A DNA stretch of 64,000 nt, taken from Chloroflexota bacterium. Lineage in GTDB: Bacteria > Chloroflexota > Dehalococcoidia > Tepidiformales > Tepidiformaceae. The stretch lies in NCBI GenBank assembly GCA_016191435.1, contig JACPOQ010000051.1:1-64000 (forward strand), read 5' to 3'. The position numbers and the translations under genes were made by a program. The notes under the pieces are model-generated. The model saw nothing but the letters and a program-made list of their open reading frames with translations. It made no database searches and was not told the DNA's origin. This document shows, in pieces, positions 17,105-24,665 of the stretch (position 1 is its first letter; the number at the start of each line of letters is the position of its first letter).

Positions 17105-17835
17105 TGAACAACCGGGCGTTTTTTCTGGCGCCAGCCGTGGCGCTGGCGCTCCTCGCAGCGGCCTGCGGGACCGACAAGATCACCGTCACTTCCCCGGACC
17201 CGAATGCGGCGGAGGGCATCACCGTGACGGGCCAGGGTCAGGTGCAGGCGACGCCCGACACGGGCTTTTTCGATATCGGCGTCGAAGTGACCGCAGCGAC
17301 CGTTGACGTGGCCCGCGATCGCGCGGCCACCGCCGCGGACGCTGTCATCTCATCGGTGAAAAAAGACGGCGTCGATGCGAAGGATGTGCAGACTCGCAAC
17401 CTCAGCATCCAGCCTCAATACGACTACTCGAAGAACAACCAGCGGCCCACTATCACCGGCTATACCGTCACCAATACGGTGTCGGTAAAAGTGCGGAAGC
17501 TCGACACCCTGAGCACGACTATCGATGACGCGGTGAGAGCGGGCGGCGATGCCGTACGGCTGCAGGGCATCCGATTCGAGATCGAGGACAACGCCAAAGC
17601 GCTCGAACAGGCGCGCGATGCCGCGATGGCCGATGCCAGGAAGAAGGCGGACCAGCTGGCGAAGGCCGGCGGCGTCTCGCTGGGCAAGCCCATCAGCATC
17701 ACGGAGACGCAGGCGAACCCGCCGCAGCCGGTCCGGGATGCCGTTGGGCTCCCCGCGGGCGCGGCATCGACGCCCATCGAGCCGGGCACGACGGCGGTGA
17801 CGGTCAACGTTCAGGTGCGCTGGGCGGTGGATTAG
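17101..17835 (+). CDS. SIMPL-domain lipoprotein
   Basis: This 244-residue exported lipoprotein has a signal peptide MMNNRAFFLAPAVALALLAA with lipobox AAC at about residue 22. It is followed by one SIMPL (DUF541/BP26-like) domain beginning ITVTGQGQVQATPDTGFFDIG, with TRNLSIQPQYDYS and QARDAAMADARKKADQLAKA. BP26-type proteins form periplasmic or surface channel-like oligomers; function is otherwise unknown. It overlaps the anti-sigma gene by 4 bp (ATGA), completing a three-gene operon and suggesting an envelope-stress role. Confidence 0.88.
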   Translation: MMNNRAFFLAPAVALALLAAACGTDKITVTSPDPNAAEGITVTGQGQVQATPDTGFFDIGVEVTAATVDVARDRAATAADAVISSVKKDGVDAKDVQTRNLSIQPQYDYSKNNQRPTITGYTVTNTVSVKVRKLDTLSTTIDDAVRAGGDAVRLQGIRFEIEDNAKALEQARDAAMADARKKADQLAKAGGVSLGKPISITETQANPPQPVRDAVGLPAGAASTPIEPGTTAVTVNVQVRWAVD

Positions 17836-17965
17836 GGCACGTGCGTATCGGAGTCGCCGGCTGCCGCGGGGCAGCCGTGGCAGTTGGACGCTCAAACGCT
17901 GCCTACCGGTCGCGGCTCTGACTTCGGCTCTGACTCCTTGCTCCCCGAGCGCGTACCCTGAGCGG

Positions 17966-18787
17966 ATGGACGAGATGGCGGTGCGGGTCGAGGGGGTCGG
18001 CAAGCTCTACCGCATCGGCGAACTGCACCACGGCGCCCATCGCACGCTCAAGGAGGCCGTCAGCGAGCGGCTCCTGGGCCGCGGCCGCGCGGCTCTCCTC
18101 GCCGCCGAGGAATCGCGGGCGCTCTGGGCGCTGCGCGACGTCTCCTTCGAAGTCGCGCGCGGCGAAGCGCTCGGGATCGTTGGGCGCAACGGCAGCGGCA
18201 AGAGCACGCTCCTGAAGATCCTCGCCCGCGTCACGCACCCCACCGAGGGCCGCGCCGAGTTCCGGGGCCGCGTGGCGGCGCTCCTCGAAGTCGGGACCGG
18301 GTTCCACCCGGAGCTCACCGGCCGCGAGAATGTCTTCCTCAACGGCGCGATCCTCGGCATGAGCCGCGGCGATATCCAGCGCCGCTTCGATGAGATCGTC
18401 GCCTTCGCCGAGGTCGAGCGCTTCCTCGATACGCCCGTGAAGCACTACTCCAGCGGCATGTACGTTCGCCTCGCGTTCTCCGTGGCGGCGCACCTGGAAC
18501 CGGACATCCTCATCGCCGACGAGGTGCTCGCCGTGGGCGACCTCGGCTTCATCGGCAAGTGCACCGAACGGATGACGGCGGCCGTCCGCGAGGGCACGAC
18601 GCTCATCTTTGTCAGCCACAACCCCTACCTGATCCGGACGCTCTGCTCGCGCGCCATCTACCTGGACCACGGACGCATCATCGACTCGGGCGCCGCCGGG
18701 GCGGTAGTCGAACATTACCTCGCGGATGTGGGTGGGGACCCGAACGCTGGGGCCCCGCCCGAGGCCGTGCTCGCATCCGAATCTTGA
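17966..18787 (+). CDS. ABC transporter ATPase, polysaccharide export (Wzt/TagH) type
   Basis: This 273-residue ATPase has Walker A GIVGRNGSGKSTLL, signature HYSSGMYVRLAFS, Walker B DILIADEVLAVGD and H-loop LIFVSHNPYLI. The long insertion between the start and Walker A, the VGTGFHPELTGRENVFLNG motif and the SSGMYVRL signature are typical of ATPases that export O-antigen or teichoic acid. The C-terminal carbohydrate-binding domain of some Wzt proteins is absent. No permease gene is adjacent, so its membrane partner must be elsewhere. Confidence 0.88.
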   Translation: MDEMAVRVEGVGKLYRIGELHHGAHRTLKEAVSERLLGRGRAALLAAEESRALWALRDVSFEVARGEALGIVGRNGSGKSTLLKILARVTHPTEGRAEFRGRVAALLEVGTGFHPELTGRENVFLNGAILGMSRGDIQRRFDEIVAFAEVERFLDTPVKHYSSGMYVRLAFSVAAHLEPDILIADEVLAVGDLGFIGKCTERMTAAVREGTTLIFVSHNPYLIRTLCSRAIYLDHGRIIDSGAAGAVVEHYLADVGGDPNAGAPPEAVLASES

Positions 18788-18986
18788 GACCAGAGTTTTC
18801 AAGATTATTGGCGGAACATGAGAGCGGGATTTGCACAGGAATACCACAGCATCGGCTTGGACCAGTTCGACAGTGGAGATGATTCGCGATTCACCCGCTT
18901 GTGTTTCGCAACAATTGTAAAAGCTCCGCTCACTACAACATGTTCGTGACGTAGTCTTTCTCGTCGCAAGGCTACCGTGAACGCTG

Positions 18987-18999
18987 GAACTCCGAGTTC
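18987..18999. repeat. short inverted repeat GAACTC-C-GAGTTC
   Basis: A perfect 6+6 inverted repeat lies 28 bp upstream of the next ATG. It uses the same GAGTTC sequence as the heptamer arrays but is not tandem. It could be a regulator site or a single remnant unit. The 180 bp upstream of it (18788-18986) contain no gene. Confidence 0.35.
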
Positions 19000-19027
19000 G
19001 AACGTTCACACGCAGAAAGGAGATTGT

Positions 19028-19351
19028 ATGACACGTCTTTGGAAACAGGGCGCCCTGATCGTGGCGGCGCCGATTGCCCTCGCAGCTGTGCTCGGCGGCG
19101 CGGCCTTCGCGCAAAGCGCCACCAGCGATAGCCCGAGCACGGGCACTGACACCCAGCAGGCGGCGCCGACCGCGACGCCCGATTCGGACACAACGCCAAC
19201 CACGCCGGGCTCGCCCACCACTCCCGGCGCCCAGCGTTCGTCGAACTGCCCGAACAAGGGCGGCAGCGGGACGAGTGATTCAGGCGCCAGTTCGACCACA
19301 CAGACGCGCCTCCATCGCGGCTCCAGCAGCAACGGAAGCGCCCTCTACTAG
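19028..19351 (+). CDS. small secreted Ser/Thr-rich protein
   Basis: This 107-residue protein has a clear signal peptide (basic MTRLWKQG, hydrophobic ALIVAAPIALAAVLGGAAF, cleavage after AFA-QS). The rest is a low-complexity Thr/Ser/Pro region with a single cysteine (SSNCPNKGG). No known domain is present. AAAGGAG stands 6 bp before the ATG, a strong ribosome binding site, and a perfect terminator follows, so it is a monocistronic, probably well expressed, secreted protein. Confidence 0.65.
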   Translation: MTRLWKQGALIVAAPIALAAVLGGAAFAQSATSDSPSTGTDTQQAAPTATPDSDTTPTTPGSPTTPGAQRSSNCPNKGGSGTSDSGASSTTQTRLHRGSSSNGSALY

Positions 19352-19378
19352 CGCTCGCAAGTGGCGGCGCGAGCCATC

Positions 19379-19418
19379 AAGAAGCCCCCTCGCCCGGGTG
19401 CGGGCGAGGGGGCTTCTT
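19379..19418 (+). terminator. intrinsic terminator after the secreted protein gene
   Basis: A perfect 16-bp stem (GAAGCCCCCTCGCCCG and its complement) with loop GGTG spans 19381-19416. It extends to 18 bp with flanking AA/TT and is followed by TTCG. It is the strongest hairpin seen in the window and may act in both directions. Confidence 0.8.
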
Positions 19419-19490
19419 CGTGCGCGAGCCACGTGCCCACACCCGAGGCTTTACGGATCCCTCGGCCCCGCCGCGTACACTCGTCGCGCG

Positions 19491-20456
19491 ATGAATGCAC
19501 CGAGGGCGATGGGCCGGCGCGGTTTCGGGCGGCTGGCGCTGGGCGCCGCGGGGATTGCGGCTGTCGGGTGCGGCGGCCGCGGCTCGGCCGCCGGCGCGGG
19601 TGCCCCCGAAGTCGCCCAGGCCGCGACGATCCTCCCGAACGTCGCCGCCGATGGCGCACCAGCCACAGCCACAGCCACCGCATCCCCGGCCGCGACCGCG
19701 ACGCCCGTGCCCGTCCCCGCCCGCGGCGAAACCTCCCGGCTGTTACTGGCGGGCACGCCCCAGGAGACCCCGCTTGTCATCCGCCACAGCGGCCTCGCGG
19801 GGCCGGCGCTGCTCGTGCTCGGCGGCGTCCACGGCAACGAGCCCGGCGGCTGGATGGCGGCCGAGCAGGTCGCGGCGTGGCCCGTCACGGCCGGCAGCCT
19901 GCTCGTCGTGCCGCGCGCGAACAACATCGCGATCCAGGGTTTTGTGCGGACCACGGACGCGCTCGGCGACCTCAACCGGCTCTACCCGGGCGACCCGGCA
20001 TCCGCGCTGCCGATGGAGCGCATGGCCGCCGAAATCGTGGCCGCCGCCGGCGAATTCGCAGTCGCGGTTGTGCTCGACATGCACGAATCCTGGGCGTTCT
20101 ACAGCGGCCGCAGCCAGAACGGCACCGCCTACCTGGGCCAGACCGTGACGGCCGGCGTGGGCCCCCGCAACGCGACCATTGGCGCCGGCATCGTGGAGCG
20201 AGTCAACGCCGGCATCCAGGTTGACCGTGACCGCCTCGTCCTCCGCGACGGCACCGCCTTCCGCCGCCCGGACGCGACATCGAACAGCGAGGCGCTGCCG
20301 CAGCAGGGGCGCAGCTCGCTCGCGCTCGGCGGCTGGGTCGCCGGGCTCACGCCTGTGCTCGTGGAAATGGGCCAGGAAAACCAGCCCATAGAGCGCCGCA
20401 CCGAGCTTCACCTGGCGGTGGCGCGCGCAACCTTCGCGCTGCTCGGTCTCGCCTGA
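19491..20456 (+). CDS. exported succinylglutamate desuccinylase/aspartoacylase-family (M14-like) protein
   Basis: This 321-residue protein has a twin-arginine-like signal (GRRGFGRLALGAAGIA) followed by a lipobox (AVGCGG), so it is probably a lipoprotein exported by Tat. An Ala/Thr/Pro linker leads to a zinc carboxypeptidase-like domain. Visible motifs are the zinc ligands in GGVHGNEPGGW (His and Glu), VPRANNIAIQGF, DLNRLYPGD and DMHESWAFY (third ligand His). The enzyme would cleave an amide bond on an external substrate; the actual substrate is unknown. Confidence 0.75.
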   Translation: MNAPRAMGRRGFGRLALGAAGIAAVGCGGRGSAAGAGAPEVAQAATILPNVAADGAPATATATASPAATATPVPVPARGETSRLLLAGTPQETPLVIRHSGLAGPALLVLGGVHGNEPGGWMAAEQVAAWPVTAGSLLVVPRANNIAIQGFVRTTDALGDLNRLYPGDPASALPMERMAAEIVAAAGEFAVAVVLDMHESWAFYSGRSQNGTAYLGQTVTAGVGPRNATIGAGIVERVNAGIQVDRDRLVLRDGTAFRRPDATSNSEALPQQGRSSLALGGWVAGLTPVLVEMGQENQPIERRTELHLAVARATFALLGLA

Positions 20457-20498
20457 CCGCCATAATGCAGACAACTCGGGACTCGGCCGGGGGCTTCG

Positions 20499-21035
20499 CT
20501 ACGTGGATTGCAGCGAATAGCTGAACGTATTCATCATCACGCCCAGCACCATGATGGCGAGTACGAGCGCGAGGCCGGCGATGCTCAGGATCATCGAAAT
20601 CGTCCGCGCTTTGCGCACCGCCGCGTCCGTCGCCTGGTTCGCTGCCTGCGCTTCCATCACATCGATGAGCCGGGGGCCGAACACGAACGTGTGAATTCCC
20701 ACAACGATGAGCATCACCACGAGAAGCGACATCTTGATGATGAAGAGCACGCCGTAGCGGTAGCCGGTGAACCCCGCGTCGCTGCCGACATTGTAGTAGT
20801 CGCGCCAGTTGCCGATGAGGTAGCCGCCCGCCAGCAGGATCATCAGCAGGCCGATGCCGCCGATCCAGCCGAAGCGCGTCGTCAGCGTGCGCATCGCCCG
20901 TAGCCGCGCGGGCACATCCGCGATCTGGCGCGACGCCGGCACCCAGGCGAACGCAAGGAAGAACTGCGGGCCCACGAAGAGCGCGATCCCGAGGATGTGG
21001 AACCAGATGGCGGCGATGCGGAGCGTGTCGTCCAA
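20499..21035 (-). CDS. CopD/DUF4149-like integral membrane protein
   Basis: This 178-residue protein has four predicted transmembrane helices (about residues 8-28, 52-74, 95-118 and 144-168). The first helix carries WFHILGIALFVGPQFF and the third follows YRYGVLFIIKMSLLV. The arrangement resembles the CopD-like membrane family, in which a helix-1 histidine and a lysine before helix 3 recur. No copper genes are adjacent and function is unknown. Confidence 0.55.
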   Translation of the reverse strand: MDDTLRIAAIWFHILGIALFVGPQFFLAFAWVPASRQIADVPARLRAMRTLTTRFGWIGGIGLLMILLAGGYLIGNWRDYYNVGSDAGFTGYRYGVLFIIKMSLLVVMLIVVGIHTFVFGPRLIDVMEAQAANQATDAAVRKARTISMILSIAGLALVLAIMVLGVMMNTFSYSLQST

Positions 21036-21054
21036 AAGGGAGCCTCGTGTGGGG

Positions 21055-21379
21055 ACGTATCGGCGTCGTGGCGTGCCGGCGTAGCGGCGTCCGCGCTATT
21101 GAACGCTGAATACCGGCCTTGGGGGAAGAGCGCCTCGCTGATGGGCGTATCAAAGCGGACGATGCGAAGGAACAAGGGGCTGAGGGACCAGGAGGCTGAG
21201 GGGGCGCCCACACGAGGATCCGTCGGGGCGTAGGGGCGTGTAGGAGTGTGGGAGTGTTCCACTATTGGATGCTACCTCGCCTTCTTCGGGAAGTGCAGCC
21301 CTTCAATTCGAGTATCGAACCGGACGATGGGAAGGGGCTCAGCGACGCCCACACTCCCACACCCCCACACCCCCACACT
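21055..21379. repeat. intergenic composite: three octamer arrays enclosing two diverged cores
   Basis: The 346-bp gap 21036-21381 has no gene. Octamer arrays lie at 21055-21092 (GGCGT-type), 21222-21258 (GGGGCGTA/GGAGTGTG) and 21343-21379 (reverse, ACCCCCAC). Between them are two related segments, 21096-21187 and 21262-21347. They share CTATTGRAYGCT, GGGAAGNGC and the block GTATCRAANCGGACGATG followed by GAAGG, with scattered differences and a short gap. The whole reads array-core-array-core-array. Confidence 0.8.
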
Positions 21380-21381
21380 GG

Positions 21382-21909
21382 TCAGCCCCACCGCTCCCAG
21401 CGCACGTACTGCTCCACCGGCATCCGCGGCCGCGAGCCCGTCGTGGGGTCCTTGCCGCCGGGGTAGCCGAGCGCGATCACGTTCGCAACGAGATGGCCCT
21501 CGGGCAGGCCGAGGACCGCGCGGGCGCAGTCGTTGTCGTGCAACGTCACCGGGCAGCTGGCGATGCCCTCGGACCACGCGGCCAGCATGATGTTCTGGCC
21601 CGCGCGGCCCGCATCGAACGGGCCGCGAAAATACGCGAACTGCCCGGGCGGCTGGTCCGGTTCCGGCACGAGCACGAGCACCACCGCCGCCGCGCACGTT
21701 GGGATTTGCGGCGTGAAGCGCCCGCAGGCGGCGAGCGCCTCCTTCTGCGCCTGCGCGCGCACGACGACTGCGCGCACGGGCTCGGCCGCCTTGGCGCTGC
21801 CCGCCATCCGGCCTGCCTGGAGGATGCGCCCCAGCACGTCCTCTGGAATCGGCTTCGAGTCGAACGCGCGCGTGTCGCGCTTGGTAACAATCGCCCGGTA
21901 CGTTTCCAC
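21382..21909 (-). CDS. nitroreductase-family protein
   Basis: This 175-residue FMN-binding protein is of the nitroreductase/NfsB superfamily. It starts TYRAIVTKRDTRAFDSKPIP, with the typical KRxTRxF phosphate-binding segment, and continues LGRILQAGRMAGSAKAAEP and GQNIMLAAWSEGIASCPVT. The ending EGHLVANVIALGYPG is typical. It begins directly after the stop codon of the upstream LLM-class oxidoreductase with no gap, so the two flavoproteins form an operon. Its substrate is unknown. Confidence 0.8.
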   Translation of the reverse strand: METYRAIVTKRDTRAFDSKPIPEDVLGRILQAGRMAGSAKAAEPVRAVVVRAQAQKEALAACGRFTPQIPTCAAAVVLVLVPEPDQPPGQFAYFRGPFDAGRAGQNIMLAAWSEGIASCPVTLHDNDCARAVLGLPEGHLVANVIALGYPGGKDPTTGSRPRMPVEQYVRWERWG

Positions 21910-22944
21910 CTACCCCCGCGCGACCTCGGCCATCAGCTCGAGCGCCTCGTCCTGGTCCGAATTGATGGTCAGGCCCGTCGCGCCGGAATCGGCCCACGGC
22001 TTGAAGCGCTCGCGGATGCGCGCGGGCGTGCCCACCAGCGACATCTCGTCGCAGTACTCGTCGGGGACGGCCTCCATCGCTTCGCCCTTGCGCCCGGAGA
22101 GGTACATCTCCTGGATCGCCTTCGCGGCGTCGCCGTAGCCGCGGCGGACCATCATGTCGTTGTGGAAGTTCTTGTCCCTGTGCCCCATGCCGCCGACATA
22201 CAGCGCGATCGTCGGCTTCATGCGGCGAAACGCGTCGCGCACGTCATCGGTCACGCGGACGGTGACGCTCGGCTGGATCTCCAGGTCGCGGATGGATTTG
22301 CCGCCGCCGGCGCGGGCGAAGCCCTCGTCGAGCCACGGCTTGTAGATCTTCATGCTGCCGGGCACGAAGCCGAGCGGGAGCCAGCCGTCGGCGATCTCGG
22401 CGGTCATCTTCACGTTCATTTCGGTGCCCGTCCCGAGCCAGATGGGCAGCTTCGGGTTCATATGCAGGATCGACTTCAGCGGCTTGCCGATGCCCATCGC
22501 GCCCGGGCCCGTGTACGGCAGCGAAATCTCCTTGCCGGCGTGGCTGACCGGCGCCTCGCGTTCGAAGATCTTGCGCATGATGGCAACGTAGTCGCGGATG
22601 CGCGTGTTTGGCCTGCCCCACGGCTGGCCGTACCAGCCCTCGACGATCTGCGGCCCGGAAACGCCGAGCCCGCAAATGAAACGATTGCCGCCCGCCAGCG
22701 CGTCGACCGTCTGGACGGCCATCGCCGTGGCCGCCGGCGTGCGCGCCGCGAGCTGGATGATGCCCGTGCCCAGCCGGATCCGCTTCGTCAGCGCGGCCAC
22801 GTACGCCAGCGGCGTGATCGCGTCCGAACCGTACGCCTCCGCCGTCCAGATGCTGTCGTAGCCGAGCTTTTCGGCCATGAGGATGCGCTCGATCGGCACG
22901 CGCATCTCGGCGCCCGAATAGCCAATGCTGAGTCCCAGCTTCAT
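21910..22944 (-). CDS. LLM-class flavin-dependent oxidoreductase
   Basis: This 344-residue protein has the luciferase-like TIM barrel. It begins MKLGLSIGYSGAEM, has EKLGYDSIWTAEAYGSDAI and RIRLGTGIIQLAARTPAATA, and ends with SLVGTPARIRERFKPWADSG. Such enzymes use reduced F420 or FMN; the N-terminal pattern favours an F420-dependent mer-type enzyme, but the cofactor cannot be proven. It is cotranscribed with the downstream nitroreductase. A second LLM gene is at 37174, so the family is expanded here. Confidence 0.85.
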   Translation of the reverse strand: MKLGLSIGYSGAEMRVPIERILMAEKLGYDSIWTAEAYGSDAITPLAYVAALTKRIRLGTGIIQLAARTPAATAMAVQTVDALAGGNRFICGLGVSGPQIVEGWYGQPWGRPNTRIRDYVAIMRKIFEREAPVSHAGKEISLPYTGPGAMGIGKPLKSILHMNPKLPIWLGTGTEMNVKMTAEIADGWLPLGFVPGSMKIYKPWLDEGFARAGGGKSIRDLEIQPSVTVRVTDDVRDAFRRMKPTIALYVGGMGHRDKNFHNDMMVRRGYGDAAKAIQEMYLSGRKGEAMEAVPDEYCDEMSLVGTPARIRERFKPWADSGATGLTINSDQDEALELMAEVARG

Positions 22945-23031
22945 GCGAAGCCTCCCGTTGCGGTCGTGGTGGAGGCGATTCTACGGGTTGCGGGGCCCCG
23001 CCGCAGGCGTGCGAATTGCCGTCAATCGCGA

Positions 23032-23060
23032 AACGGGGGCGCTGCGCTGCGCCCCCGTTC
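23032..23060 (-). terminator. terminator hairpin after the 23.1-23.6 kb gene
   Basis: An 11-bp perfect stem AACGGGGGCGC / GCGCCCCCGTT with a 6-base loop lies 28 bp beyond the stop of the minus-strand secreted protein gene. On that strand it is followed by TTTCG. It separates this gene from the LLM gene downstream. Confidence 0.65.
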
Positions 23061-23087
23061 AGTGTTGGGTCCTTCGACCGCTTTGGC

Positions 23088-23558
23088 CTACTGGCGCCCC
23101 AACGCTGCAACGCCGTCGATGCCACGAAGGTTCTTGTTGTAGCAGCCGTCAAGGATCGGTTTGGCGGCGTCGAGCGCGGTCTTCGATACGAAGCCGCTCG
23201 TGATGTAGGAGTACCTACCATCCACGAGCATCGGGTCGCTCACCGTGAACCCCGCGGCGCGAATGCAGGCGACCGCGGCGTTCGCCGCGTCCAGGTACTC
23301 CGTATTGGTGACCTTGCCGTCGGAGAGCGCGGTCTTGCCGGCGCCATCGAGCGTGGCCCCGAGGCGGCCCTCTTCGCCGTTGGGGACGGCTACACCCGGG
23401 TCGTCCGCCGCTCGGGCGGTGTCGCCGCGATCGGGCCAGAACGCGGCTGCGCCGCCGGCCCCCACCGCGATGACCGCCAGCAGGGCAGCGCCAGCAAGAA
23501 TGACCTTCTTTGGACGCAGGGACATGGATGCAGCCAACACTATCGTTGTCGCTCTCAT
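23088..23558 (-). CDS. hypothetical exported or membrane-anchored protein
   Basis: This 156-residue protein has an N-terminal hydrophobic segment (PKKVILAGAALLAVIAVGAGGAAAF, split, about residues 15-40) acting as signal or anchor. It is followed by a small extracytoplasmic domain with two cysteines (AAVACIRAAGF and LDGCYNKNL) that could form a disulfide. No family is recognised. ATG 23558 is preceded by AAAGGCGG at good spacing; an earlier ATG at 23588 lacks one. The upstream 250 bp (23589-23836) contain no gene. Confidence 0.6.
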   Translation of the reverse strand: MRATTIVLAASMSLRPKKVILAGAALLAVIAVGAGGAAAFWPDRGDTARAADDPGVAVPNGEEGRLGATLDGAGKTALSDGKVTNTEYLDAANAAVACIRAAGFTVSDPMLVDGRYSYITSGFVSKTALDAAKPILDGCYNKNLRGIDGVAALGRQ

Positions 23559-23836
23559 CGATTCCGCCTTTCTTTGGTGCGGCTCCACAGAGCCGAGCCG
23601 CTCTTTCGTACCTTATCGACGCGTCGGGGCGACGATACTCCCACGTTTCCGCGTGAGTCAACGCGAATCGTGTAATTTACCCACGCAGGTACAGTGGAAT
23701 AGTGGCCGCCAATTAGAGCCCGGACGTCCATTCTTGAATGGAACGGAGACTCGAAGGCGACAATTGAACATCGGCCCGGCGGGAACCGGGTTCGACGCCT
23801 CGCACCCGTGCGGAATCGCCCTGCTACCATATCCCC

Positions 23837-24640
23837 ATGCCCGACGCCGCCGCCCCACCCGGAACTCAGCACTCAGCACTCAGCACTCAGCACTCGTTAC
23901 GCCTCGCCCACCTCTACCCCGACGTCATGAACATCTATGGCGACCGCGGGAACGTGATTGCGTTGCGCTACCGCTGCGAGGCGCGCGGGATCGCGCTCGA
24001 CGTCGACGACATCAACGTCGGCGATCTCTTCGACCCTGCGGAGTACGACCTCGTGCTCGTCGGCGGCGGGCAGGACCGCGAGCAGCGGCGCATCGCCGAT
24101 GACCTCGTGGCCAGGGGCCCGGCGCTCAAGGCGGCTATCGAGGATGGGCTGCCCGCGCTCGCCGTCTGCGGCGGCTTCCAACTGTTCGGCCACCGCTACG
24201 TGGACCACCAGGGCGGCGTCATCCCCGGCATCGGCATCTTCGACCTCGAGACCCGCCACCCCGGCCCGCGCTCCGACCGCTGCATCGGCGATGTGGTGCT
24301 GGCGACTGAGGCCGGCGAGGTCGTGGGGTTCGAAAACCATGGCGGCCGCACGTTCCTCGCGCCCGGACAGCAGCCGTTTGGGCGCGTGCGCCGCGGCTTC
24401 GGCAACAACGCCGAAGACGGCACCGAAGGCGCACGCACGCACAACGCCATCGGCACCTACCTCCACGGCAGCCTGCTGCCGAAGAACCCGGCGCTCGCCG
24501 ACGAGCTCATCCTGAACGCGCTCCGGCGCCGGTACGGCGCGGGCATCGAACTCCCGCCGCTCGCCGACGCCGCCGAGACGGCCGCCCACTCCGCCGCCAC
24601 GAAGGTGGCGGAACGGCGTTCGCGGAGCGCGCCGGCGTAG
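23837..24640 (+). CDS. gatD: lipid II isoglutaminyl synthase, glutaminase subunit GatD
   Basis: This 267-residue class I glutamine amidotransferase supplies ammonia to MurT. Motifs are RLAHLYPDVMNIYGDRGN, LVGGGQDREQ, the nucleophile Cys in ALAVCGGFQLFGHRY, GFENHGGRT and the catalytic His in GTYLHGSLLPKNP. It is separated from murT (4832) by 17.6 kb, whereas the pair is normally adjacent. The conserved domain begins at SLRLAHLYPD, and the only possible start is ATG 23837. The first 20 or so residues are therefore encoded by an intergenic ACTCAGC heptamer array (peptide TQHSALSTQHS). The tail after about residue 240 is a basic extension. Confidence 0.9.
   Translation: MPDAAAPPGTQHSALSTQHSLRLAHLYPDVMNIYGDRGNVIALRYRCEARGIALDVDDINVGDLFDPAEYDLVLVGGGQDREQRRIADDLVARGPALKAAIEDGLPALAVCGGFQLFGHRYVDHQGGVIPGIGIFDLETRHPGPRSDRCIGDVVLATEAGEVVGFENHGGRTFLAPGQQPFGRVRRGFGNNAEDGTEGARTHNAIGTYLHGSLLPKNPALADELILNALRRRYGAGIELPPLADAAETAAHSAATKVAERRSRSAPA
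23864..23895. repeat. ACTCAGC heptamer array inside the gatD reading frame
   Basis: Four perfect tandem copies of ACTCAGC plus a partial fifth lie between the gatD start codon and its conserved domain. Because 7 is not a multiple of 3, the array translates into three successive frames of the unit. A change of one copy would shift the gatD frame, unless a start codon moved. Confidence 0.9.
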
Positions 24641-24665
24641 CACCGTCCCTCAGCCACTCTCCCCA

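Noticed and set aside
23690..23830. Possible tRNA or structured RNA upstream of gatD, suggested by GGGTTCGACGCC
   Set aside because: Neither strand gives a five-base T-stem around the loop or a cloverleaf; only local GC pairing is seen.
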